17,995 nt of DNA from Alphaproteobacteria bacterium. Lineage in GTDB: Bacteria > Pseudomonadota > Alphaproteobacteria > Thalassobaculales > Thalassobaculaceae. The DNA is taken from the NCBI GenBank assembly GCA_028822575.1, contig JAPKDN010000012.1, positions 1 through 17,995 of the forward strand. The letters are read 5' to 3'. Below are positions 1-7,286 of this stretch, one piece after another; position 1 is the stretch's first letter; every line of letters begins with the position of its first letter. The notes beneath the pieces were generated by a model that was not told the origin of the DNA, ran no database searches, and saw only the letters and a program-made list of their open reading frames with translations. The position numbers were made by a program, and so were the translations under genes.

Positions 1-704
1 GTGCAGACACAAAAGTCAGCGGTCAGCGGCGGTGGGCCGGGTCGGCCTTGCAATTCCTCGAACAATTGCGCGTGTTGTTGGATCTGCGGCAGGCGTTTTT
101 CCCAGGGGCGGTCGGCGAACATCACCATGCGCCCACCAAGCTTGGCGGCGGAGATCACCGAATCCTCGCTTGAGGCAACCGCATAGATCCGCTCATCGAT
201 TGGGAAGCGAGGGCGGGGGCGAATTTCGACCTTCGGCTGCTTGTAATACTTGCCGTCGCCTTCCATCCAGCCGGTGCGCAGGGACTCCACAATCAGTGCC
301 GCCGCCTCATCAAAGCGCTCGCGGGATTCGGTCATGGTCGTGCGGAAGCCTTCGAACTCGCACCGCGCCAGACCGCGCCCCATGCCAAGCCGCATCCGTC
401 CGCCGGAAAGATGATCCAACACCGCCGCCCGCTCGGCCACTCGAAGCGGGTCCTGCCAAGGCAAGATCACGGCTGCTGTCCCAACGTCTATGTCGGGGTA
501 CCTCGCCGTCAGATAGGCCATGAGTTGAAGGTTGTCGGGACAGAATGAATAGTCGCGAAAATGATGCTCCACCGCCCAAAGGCAATCGAAGCCCGCATCA
601 GCCGCGATCTCGGCGATCCGAAGCTCCTCGTCCCAGACCTGCTGATCGCTGACGCTTTCCTCGCAACCATATTTGGTGAACACCATTTGCAGGCCGATAT
701 CCAT
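1..704 (-). CDS. LLM class flavin-dependent oxidoreductase (luciferase-like), 3' end outside window
   Basis: Reading the minus strand from an ATG at 704-702 gives about 234 open residues with no stop before the window edge, so the gene is partial. The N-terminus (MDIGLQMVFTKYGCEESVSD), the EHHF motif in WAVEHHFRDYS, the DVGTAAVILPWQDPLRVAERAAV-type strand split around ILPWQDPLRVAE, and the LSGGRMRLGMGRG segment are typical of bacterial luciferase-like FMN/F420 monooxygenases. By family, they oxidise small organic substrates with reduced flavin in the cytoplasm; the substrate is unknown. The start is supported by a GGAGGAAG ribosome binding site 4-6 bases upstream. It lies downstream, in the same direction, of two decayed genes (TauD-like and isochorismatase-like) and may be the survivor of one catabolic operon. 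The visible part is intact. Confidence 0.87.
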   Translation of the reverse strand, partial: MDIGLQMVFTKYGCEESVSDQQVWDEELRIAEIAADAGFDCLWAVEHHFRDYSFCPDNLQLMAYLTARYPDIDVGTAAVILPWQDPLRVAERAAVLDHLSGGRMRLGMGRGLARCEFEGFRTTMTESRERFDEAAALIVESLRTGWMEGDGKYYKQPKVEIRPRPRFPIDERIYAVASSEDSVISAAKLGGRMVMFADRPWEKRLPQIQQHAQLFEELQGRPGPPPLTADFCVC

Positions 705-863
705 CGCTTCCTCCACGCTTGGTGTGATCGTTTAGCGGAGTGTTCCACGAAAACCCAAGGGTCGAAAGATATTCAAACCAAGGGGGATGGCGATATCGCA
801 AGAGGGGTCGCCGCGTCGCTCACTGCGTGCGAAGGGTAGTTTTTCGACCGGGAAGCGCTTTCA

Positions 864-882
864 TGATCCTGAGACTGGATCA
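864..882. repeat. Short inverted repeat in the gap between the LLM gene and the TauD pseudogene
   Basis: TGATCC (864-869) and GGATCA (877-882) form a 6-bp inverted repeat around a 7-base spacer, next to a GAAGCGCTTTC near-palindrome at about 852-862. It overlaps the stop of the TauD pseudogene. It has no T-tract, so it is not a convincing terminator; it could be a repetitive palindromic element or chance. The rest of the 705-879 gap shows nothing else I can support apart from the ribosome binding site of the LLM gene. Confidence 0.3.
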
Positions 883-1935
883 GGTTTTGGATCTACCCTC
901 CGGCTTCGCGTGCTTGCCCGTTAAGTCAGTTCCCTTGCCGTCGCGCTTCTCGATACCGCCCCTGCCCTTGCGCAACAGCACGCCAGGGGCCATCGATCGA
1001 TCATTCTCACGCAACCTAAGGCGCAGCAACAGGCGCTCAAGCGCCGGGTCGTCGATATCCTCGAACGCGTTCCGGGTATGCAGCACCAGACAGTTATTGG
1101 TCAGCACGATCTCACCCGGTTCCTAGACAAAGTTCAAGCGTACCTCGGGGCGGTTCGAGATTTGGTCCAACGCATCAAGTGCCGCGTGCTCGTCGTCGGT
1201 CAGCGCGACATGACCCTCGTCGACCGCGAGATCGATATAACCCCTGATATAGATCACGTTCGGCACGCCATCGGTCACCGAGAAGATAGGAATTCGTTCC
1301 GCCGTCACCGGCGGCTGTCCCGGCGGCTGCTCGCCAAAGCGATGGCGGTAATAGCCACGACACAACAGCGCCAACAGACCCGGGCACTCGGCCGCCATGA
1401 TGTTGTGAATGGTGATGGCGCTGGCGTAACCGCTCACCCCACCCTCGATCGCCGGGCGCACGTACAGCATCGCCTGATGGTCACAGCGATCGGTATGCAG
1501 CTTAAGCTCGCGGCTATTACGGTAGGCGCGTTTGCGCTTGTCTTCGTCGCCAATATTCACCACCTCGCCGATCAGATCCCACATGTTGCTTTGCGAGACC
1601 GGCCGGCCGAGATGGGTGCCGAGCCCGAGATTGAGCCGCTTCAGGTCTTCGGGGTCATAGCGTGAGACCGGAAGGCCACACAGCATGACGCGCCCCCGCC
1701 CCTGACGCATCCCATCGCGCCAAGCCACGACATTGCCCGCGATGCCGCCGAGCTAGAAACGCGCGCTGGTGATGTCATCATGACTATCGGCTTCGCTGTT
1801 CAGACGCGCCAGGCCATCCTTGAATGCCTGGATATGCCGCAGCGTCAGATCAATGGCGAAGCCATCCTTGCCACCCAGTTCCAGAACCGTCCAGGCGGCG
1901 GGATGGACTATCGGCTGTATCACGGTATCAAGCAT
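880..1935 (-). pseudogene. TauD/TfdA-family Fe(II)/2-oxoglutarate dioxygenase, interrupted by two in-frame TAG codons
   Basis: One uninterrupted reading frame of 351 codons runs from an ATG at 1935-1933 to a TGA at 882-880, broken only by TAG at 1755-1753 and 1125-1123. No frameshift is needed to read it through. The protein resembles TauD/TfdA-fold dioxygenases: RGRVMLCGLPVSRYD near residue 77, LGTHLGRPVSQ, the Fe-binding HTD in LKLHTDRCD, the SAITIHN stretch, PGEIVLTNNCLVLHTRNAF carrying the distal His and an Arg, and a Leu/Arg-rich C-terminal tail. Homologues often have a polar residue, commonly Gln, before PG at the second stop, so CAG to TAG is likely there. It follows the isochorismatase-like pseudogene by 23 bases, suggesting a former operon. 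As written it would yield only a 60-residue peptide, so it is called a pseudogene. Readthrough cannot be excluded from sequence alone. Confidence 0.82.
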
Positions 1936-1958
1936 GGATATTCCATCGAAGACGCATG

Positions 1959-2592
1959 TTAGAGCGCAAAGCGCACCGCGTCCGCCAAAATCGCGCCGCG
2001 CGAGGCCATGAAATTAAGTCCGATGTAGTGCGTGGCGCAGGCCGGTGCGTGGACGATTATATTCTCCAAACCCGGCATAATATCATGGTTACGGGCCGAG
2101 AACGCCGTCAGCACGAAACCCATCACACAATATTGGTGCAAATTCCAACGACCAGCAACGCCTGGAGACGGTTCTAGTTCACCCAATCGACCAGCGCGTT
2201 GGACCCGTCCGGGCGGGTCGCGCCGATGAATTCGTTGATGCAATCCTTGCGCAACAGGGTGCCATTGCCGTCATCTTCCAGGTAGGCCAACTCCGGCACC
2301 AGGTTCTCCTCGCCGGCCCCGGCCTTGCAATGCGGGGGATAGGGTGGCCCGGCCTTGCCGGGCGCGTGGGTGTCGAAGAAGGCCAGACGATTTGTCTCAC
2401 ACACCATGGCGGCGACTTGCGGGCTCTCCACCGGCGGCACCAGATTGCCGGCTCCGACGGTCGCGAAGCCATTGATCTCGTCGACGACCACAAGGCCGAT
2501 GCGCCGCGCGCCGACATCGACCGGCCCCATGGCAAGCGGCATGTCGCACCCAGAAGATCGTTAATCAACGCCGTACCAGGTCCATCTTGCAT
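1959..2592 (-). pseudogene. Isochorismatase-like cysteine hydrolase, multiply disrupted
   Basis: Pieces of an isochorismatase-fold amidohydrolase (N-carbamoylsarcosine amidase/nicotinamidase group) are readable in order. A start with a GGGAGG ribosome binding site opens MQDGPGTALINDLLG at 2592. A frameshift near 2550 leads to a second piece with GLVVVDEINGFATVGAGNL, FFDTHAPG, PPYPPHCKAG, LLRKDCINEFIGATRPDGSN and ALVDWVN. A TAG follows at 2176-2174, then RLQALLVVGICTNI. A one-base frameshift near 2130 leads to CVMGFVLTAFSARNH and GLNFMASRGAILADAV. The second frameshift falls beside the catalytic Cys of the GICTxIC motif. From memory of the family, about 20-25 residues also seem missing between PACAT and HYIGLNF. 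These are independent lesions, so the gene is dead. It was probably the first gene of an operon with the TauD-like and LLM genes. Confidence 0.85.
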
Positions 2593-2698
2593 TCATGCCT
2601 CCCGCCGTGATTACTCAAGGCACACAGTTTACGGGACCCTCTTACCGGTTACAAAAACCGCGATCATGCGACCCGCATCCCAGCCGCTACGAAGTCGA

Positions 2699-4624
2699 TT
2701 AATTCAAAACCGTCGATAACGAAGCCTCCAAATCGTCCAGCGGTACCCGCATATCCCATCGGCCTTGCCGGCGGTCCAGGTTCGGCGACATTTCGCATGT
2801 CACGGACCGGTGCCGATGTCCACAAGCCATGGCCAGAGCGGTAAGATGCCTCGGCATCTCGCTGCCCTGGCCAAGTTCGATGATCTCACAGCCCGGTGGA
2901 GCGAAAATCATATTGGCCATTCCCGCGCCGTGCGCAGAAACAAGGACGCGCGCGCGATGGAGGCCCATGATCTGTTGGCGAATACTTCCGGGGTCCGGAG
3001 AAAAAATGGTGAAACCCCGTTTCCGCAACACCGAGGTCACCGCCGCCTCGTTCAGCAGCCGCCGCTGAGACGCGTTCCCCCGATCCATATAAACGAGCAC
3101 GCCCGACAGAGAGGCATCGGCGGAAGTGGTCCACTGTTTAACGCGGTCCGCTAGCGCCGCACGGATGTACCGGATACTCACCTCCAGGACTGGATCCGAA
3201 AACGATGGCATGGCGGGAATCTTGAGCGTTTCGACCGCGACCGGTCCGGCCGACGGCACGGCAACGAGATCGGACTCGCGCAGACCTAAATAAGTCAACA
3301 ATTCCCTGATCGCCAACGGGCAGTCATCGGAGATCAGAAAGGGCGCGGGATCATCAAGCAGATGCCGAAATTGCTCTACCGTGTACAGTCGCGGCAGAAA
3401 GTCGATCAGCCAGTGATAATAATTACCGTGCCCGCCCATCCCCAAAAGAATCGCATTGGGGATAACCGACACAGGTCTCGGGTCGCGCATAACGGCGCTC
3501 CCCCTCGGATTCCAATGAAATATCTCGCCGGTCTTTGTTATGTCCGCCATGGTGGTGAATGGAGATAGTCCTTCATGCATCACCTCGCCACCGGACGTCA
3601 GAACCGCTTGAGATTTTGGCAGAATAGTGACGTCGCGGGCTGTCAGAAGAAAACGACCAATCGCCCCGGCTTGGTCGACGGAAACGTTTTCCGGCAGGTT
3701 GATCTCAATGCCCACCGGGCACCGGGTCGGATCCGAGAGTGCGCGCCAACCGACAACCCGCCGGGCCGAAAAATCTTTCGCGAGGCCAGAGAAAATCCCG
3801 ATGATGCAAAGTAGTCGCTCCCAGGACGACGCGACAAAGCCCTCGACCTCCAGTAACCCAGCGCACAACCCGAGCATCGGCGTGACAGCTCCTGGCGCCG
3901 CGATCACACCGCGCCTGGATACCATCGTGGCCGTCCCTGCGTCAGCGAGCTCAAGCGCCAACCGAGCGCGGTTAGACGCCGTTTCCTGGTCCAATGGCGA
4001 CAGCCTGAATGCCCAGTCGAGCACTATGCACGCCAGATCGAGATCCTCGCTTTCCCAGGCCACCCTCGAGGCAGAGAGATACGATCGATTCAATTCTGGG
4101 GAAATCAGGATCGACCGTTTTGCCGCGCCAAGAGCCTGCCTGTTTCTCCCCATCGCAAGTCTGGCGGATGCCAATAATCGATAAAACCTGGTATCCAATG
4201 GCGCAATATCCAAGGCTCCCAATAGAACACCCAGAGCCTTTTCTGGGCGCGCTATATCAACAAGAACGTTGGCGAGGTTATACAAAAGGCCCGGGTTGAC
4301 CGGTTCGACGACTGTCGCCCATGTTTGGGCGGCGCAAGCACCGAGCATGTCGCCACGGGCCTTCAAAAGGACCCCTCTACGAGAGGCGGTCACTGCGTTG
4401 TCGGGTCGGAGCACCAAACTTCGGGTGAGATCAACGATGGCCAAATCATCGCGCTCCATCGCCCGATGGATCAAGGCCTTGAGGTGATAGAGACGATGAT
4501 TGCTTGGCGCCGCGTCCTGGACCCGACCCAGCCAACGACCGGCACGCGCGATTTCACCTCGAGAGATAGCCGTCTCGGCGGCATCAAGAACGTCCCCAAC
4601 CCTAGGCGGTGATGCTTTCCTCAT
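2699..4624 (-). CDS. TPR-repeat protein with C-terminal glycosyltransferase family 61 (DUF563) domain
   Basis: The 641-residue product has two parts. Residues about 10-235 are helical tetratricopeptide-like repeats, for example LYHLKALIHRAMERDDLAIV and LLYNLANVLVDIARPEKALG. Residues about 390-610 match GT61/DUF563 glycosyltransferases: LLGMGGHGNYYHWLIDFLPR, VLVYMDRGNASQRRLLNEAA, then VLVSAHGAGMANMIFAPPG and EIIELGQ. GT61 enzymes transfer sugars in polysaccharide or glycoconjugate synthesis; donor and acceptor cannot be told here. No signal peptide or membrane segment is seen, so it is probably cytoplasmic. The ATG overlaps the stop of the upstream methyltransferase (ATGA), which decides the start and implies translational coupling. 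AAGGG abuts the start. The gene ends in TAA and looks intact. Confidence 0.9.
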   Translation of the reverse strand: MRKASPPRVGDVLDAAETAISRGEIARAGRWLGRVQDAAPSNHRLYHLKALIHRAMERDDLAIVDLTRSLVLRPDNAVTASRRGVLLKARGDMLGACAAQTWATVVEPVNPGLLYNLANVLVDIARPEKALGVLLGALDIAPLDTRFYRLLASARLAMGRNRQALGAAKRSILISPELNRSYLSASRVAWESEDLDLACIVLDWAFRLSPLDQETASNRARLALELADAGTATMVSRRGVIAAPGAVTPMLGLCAGLLEVEGFVASSWERLLCIIGIFSGLAKDFSARRVVGWRALSDPTRCPVGIEINLPENVSVDQAGAIGRFLLTARDVTILPKSQAVLTSGGEVMHEGLSPFTTMADITKTGEIFHWNPRGSAVMRDPRPVSVIPNAILLGMGGHGNYYHWLIDFLPRLYTVEQFRHLLDDPAPFLISDDCPLAIRELLTYLGLRESDLVAVPSAGPVAVETLKIPAMPSFSDPVLEVSIRYIRAALADRVKQWTTSADASLSGVLVYMDRGNASQRRLLNEAAVTSVLRKRGFTIFSPDPGSIRQQIMGLHRARVLVSAHGAGMANMIFAPPGCEIIELGQGSEMPRHLTALAMACGHRHRSVTCEMSPNLDRRQGRWDMRVPLDDLEASLSTVLN

Positions 4625-5454
4625 CCCTTTTCAGAGGCGATCAACCGCAGGGGATCGAATTTATACACGCCCTTCTCGAAGTCATAAACATCGACCGCTA
4701 TACCTTGCCAGATCCGCTCCTTGCGGAGGTTCTCTCGAAGCGCGCCACGTAGCAACGAACGGTAGAGCTTCACCGCTGACTCCCGACAGAGGAACAGCTT
4801 GTTGGCGCCCCGCGATGGCGGTCCAAAATTAAAGGCGATAGCGAAGGGAATTAACGACCCCTCCCCGGCGAGGTGATCAAACAAAGCGCCGGTGACTTCC
4901 GGGTACCAGGGGTTAAAAAAGTCATCGAAGGCAACAATCCCATCGGTGCTGAGCACCCGTTCGGAGGTTTTCAGATCCGAGAGGACATCGTCATAGCCAT
5001 GGCCACCGTCCAGGCTCAGGAAACGGACTCGGCCTTCCAGCGCGGCACATTCATCCGTTGCCGCGAACGCGACCGATGGCATCTCCCAAAGGTCCATACG
5101 TTCTCGGTCTAGACCTAGGTTCTCTATGTTTCCAAGAAACGCGTTCCGCCGTTGATCAGAGCCAAACACATCAACGGCGATGGCGCGTTCCCCATCCCTA
5201 AGGGACGCGATCAGCAAGCCGAAGGTCCGCCCTTCGAACACACCAATCTCCATGATATTCCCCGACACGGCACTTAGGGCCTGATAATCTAAAAGCGCCC
5301 AAATCGCCGCCCGCGGCCCGGCCTGCAACCAGCCACTGACTTTATGGATATGAGTTGTGGCATAGGCTTGCAATGCCTTAAGCACGGGTTCGCACGCCCT
5401 CACCCGGTCCTGTGTTATAGATGCCAGCGGTCGTTCGTCAGTGTTTATGTTCAA
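4621..5454 (-). CDS. Class I SAM-dependent methyltransferase (Methyltransf_24-like)
   Basis: About 277 residues if started at the TTG at 5454-5452; the frame is open upstream to another TTG at 5520, which would give 299 residues. I prefer the inner TTG because a GTGAG sits 6 bases before it, while the outer one has no ribosome binding site. The SAM-binding motif I is NIMEIGVFEGRTFGLL (about residues 66-81). AIAVDVFG follows as the acidic motif II region, and FLSLDGGHGYDDVLSDL plus GIVAFDDFFNPWYPEVT form the later core, as in small-molecule or sugar methyltransferases of the TylF/Methyltransf_24 type. The substrate is unknown. It is first in a two-gene operon; its TGA overlaps the ATG of the TPR-GT61 gene, suggesting both act on one glycan or lipid. 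It is transcribed divergently from the radical SAM gene across a gap of about 190 bases. Confidence 0.82.
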   Translation of the reverse strand: MNINTDERPLASITQDRVRACEPVLKALQAYATTHIHKVSGWLQAGPRAAIWALLDYQALSAVSGNIMEIGVFEGRTFGLLIASLRDGERAIAVDVFGSDQRRNAFLGNIENLGLDRERMDLWEMPSVAFAATDECAALEGRVRFLSLDGGHGYDDVLSDLKTSERVLSTDGIVAFDDFFNPWYPEVTGALFDHLAGEGSLIPFAIAFNFGPPSRGANKLFLCRESAVKLYRSLLRGALRENLRKERIWQGIAVDVYDFEKGVYKFDPLRLIASEKG

Positions 5455-5644
5455 GCGGATCTCACTTCCAGGTCGTTGATCACTCAGGCAAACAGATACA
5501 ACCCGTCCAAGGAGAGTCAAGAGTCGTAAGGCCGAGCGGGCTCCGTCTCAATGGCCAGGTCATAGCTTTGAATGTCATGGAACATTGAAGCGAATCCTGA
5601 TATATATCTTTTCAAATTCCCCACCGCGACCTGATCGAGATTCG

Positions 5645-7225
5645 ATGGCATCCAATTCCACCTCACGCGTCCGCCGCAGTATCGCGCCGGATCAAGCTCC
5701 TTGGATGAGCAGGACCACTGACCGTCGAAAGGTCTGCTTGGTAATTCCGCCATCGGAATTCCTTTTGGATGATCGGGTTTTCCCAAGCCTGGGGGTGCTA
5801 AAAATCGCGGCGGTGCTTGAAAAAGCAGGACACGCGGTGGAGGTCCTCGATCTGTCCGGGATCGGGAATTTTCTGGACGTGATCGGCCACGCGGTTTCGG
5901 CAACCGACTATGACGCGGTTGGTATAACGGTCACAACCCCGCAACTTCCCAGCGTATTCAAGATACGCGACCGCATTTGTGAACTCCGGCCCAATTTAAA
6001 ATTGATTCTCGGCGGCGCCCATGTCGCACTTGCCTATGCCGGGCGCGTGCAGGAACTGAAAGCCAAACGCATTGGCGGTCGGGCCAGCCGGGCGGTGCGC
6101 AAGCTGGAGGAAAATTTCGACGTCCTGTGCGCTGGCGATGGCGAGGTTGCAATATTTGCGGCCCTGAGGGATGACGCGCCGAAATATATCGATGGCGACG
6201 ACCACAAAAGCGAGCTGTTCCTGACCGATGAGCTCTATGAGGTGACCCCACCACCGGCGCGGCATCTTATTGACCTTACGACCTACAAATACAGTATCGA
6301 GGGATTCCCGGCGACCAGCCTGATCGCTCAGCTCGGCTGCCCTTTCGCCTGCGGGTTTTGCGGCGGTCGCTTTAGCAAAAGCCTGCGCGTCATACGCACA
6401 AGGTCGCACGAGTCCATCGTTCAGGAAGTCGCCGACCTGCATGACAAATACGGCTTCACCGGCTTCATGTTCTACGACGACGAACTGAACGTGAACCCAA
6501 AGATGGTCGCGCTGATGAACGGCCTCGCCGAATTGCAGGGACAGCGCGGGGTCGAGTTCCGTCTGCGCGGCTTCATCAAAGCGGAGCTGTTCACCGAGGA
6601 GCAGGCCGAGGCCATGTACCGAGCCGGATTCCGCTGGCTGCTTTGTGGTTTCGAGGCGGCGGATCCACGCATCTTGGTCAATATCCAGAAACGCGCGACC
6701 CGCGAGGATAATTCCCGCGCCGTCGAGATCGCCCGCAAGCACGGCATGAAGATCAAGGCACTCATGTCCTGCGGCCATCCCGGCGAAACGCGGGAATCTA
6801 TCCTGGCGATGAAGGATTGGTTGATCGAGATGAAGGTCGACGATTTCGACTGCACGGTCATAACTCCCTATCCTGGCACCCCTTACCATGATCTGGCTGT
6901 GCCGAGCGAGAAACACGAGGGTGTCTGGACCTACACGCAACACCAGACCGGTGACAGGTTGCACGCGCGCGAAGTCGACTACACCACGACAGCGGATTAC
7001 TACAAGGGTATCCCCGAGGAGGGCTATCGCTCATTCGTCTATACCGACCATTTGAATGGCGACGAGATCGTGGCCTTGCGGGATGAGTTAGAGAACGAAG
7101 TGCGGGCCGCCTTGAACATCCCCTTCAACCAGGGCCGACCGGCGCTTATGTACGAACATTCCATGGGTCAAGGCCTGCCGGAATTCATCTTGCGCAAGCG
7201 AGCGGCGGAAGCGGCTGCGGGGTAA
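5645..7225 (+). CDS. B12-binding domain radical SAM protein
   Basis: From ATG 5645 the product is 526 residues. The start is chosen for a GAG 5 bases upstream; a TTG at 5585 or ATG at 5705 are alternatives. The N-terminal 30-150 region (PPSEFLLDDRVFPSLGVLKIAAVLEKAGHAVEVLDLS split by PSLGVLKIAAVLEKAGH, then ILGGAHVAL) resembles a cobalamin-binding Rossmann domain. The radical SAM core follows with the 4Fe-4S ligands CPFACGFC (C232, C236, C239), GFMFYDDELNVN, LLCGFEAADPRIL and SCGHPGETRESI. Such proteins often catalyse methylations or ring and carbon-skeleton rearrangements on lipids or secondary metabolites; the substrate here is not deducible. It is divergent from the methyltransferase/GT61 operon and convergent with the monooxygenase, with only about 60 bases and no clear terminator between. 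The gene looks intact and ends in TAA. Confidence 0.88.
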   Translation: MASNSTSRVRRSIAPDQAPWMSRTTDRRKVCLVIPPSEFLLDDRVFPSLGVLKIAAVLEKAGHAVEVLDLSGIGNFLDVIGHAVSATDYDAVGITVTTPQLPSVFKIRDRICELRPNLKLILGGAHVALAYAGRVQELKAKRIGGRASRAVRKLEENFDVLCAGDGEVAIFAALRDDAPKYIDGDDHKSELFLTDELYEVTPPPARHLIDLTTYKYSIEGFPATSLIAQLGCPFACGFCGGRFSKSLRVIRTRSHESIVQEVADLHDKYGFTGFMFYDDELNVNPKMVALMNGLAELQGQRGVEFRLRGFIKAELFTEEQAEAMYRAGFRWLLCGFEAADPRILVNIQKRATREDNSRAVEIARKHGMKIKALMSCGHPGETRESILAMKDWLIEMKVDDFDCTVITPYPGTPYHDLAVPSEKHEGVWTYTQHQTGDRLHAREVDYTTTADYYKGIPEEGYRSFVYTDHLNGDEIVALRDELENEVRAALNIPFNQGRPALMYEHSMGQGLPEFILRKRAAEAAAG

Positions 7226-7286
7226 AAGGCTGCTTCGTGTTCGCCACTCCCAAGACGCAGTTGACCAGCCTTAGTCCGAGAGGCTT

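Noticed and set aside
1078..1665. Plus-strand 195-residue open frame over the dioxygenase
   Set aside because: It is antisense to the TauD/TfdA homology and its own translation shows no family motif; a shadow of GC-rich coding sequence.
2640..2670. Hairpin CGGTT/AACCG after the GT61 gene as a terminator
   Set aside because: The stem is only 5 bp and no T-tract follows on the minus strand.
5996..6964. Minus-strand 322-residue open frame
   Set aside because: It lies entirely antisense to the radical SAM gene, whose cluster-binding motif is clear, and has no recognisable domain.
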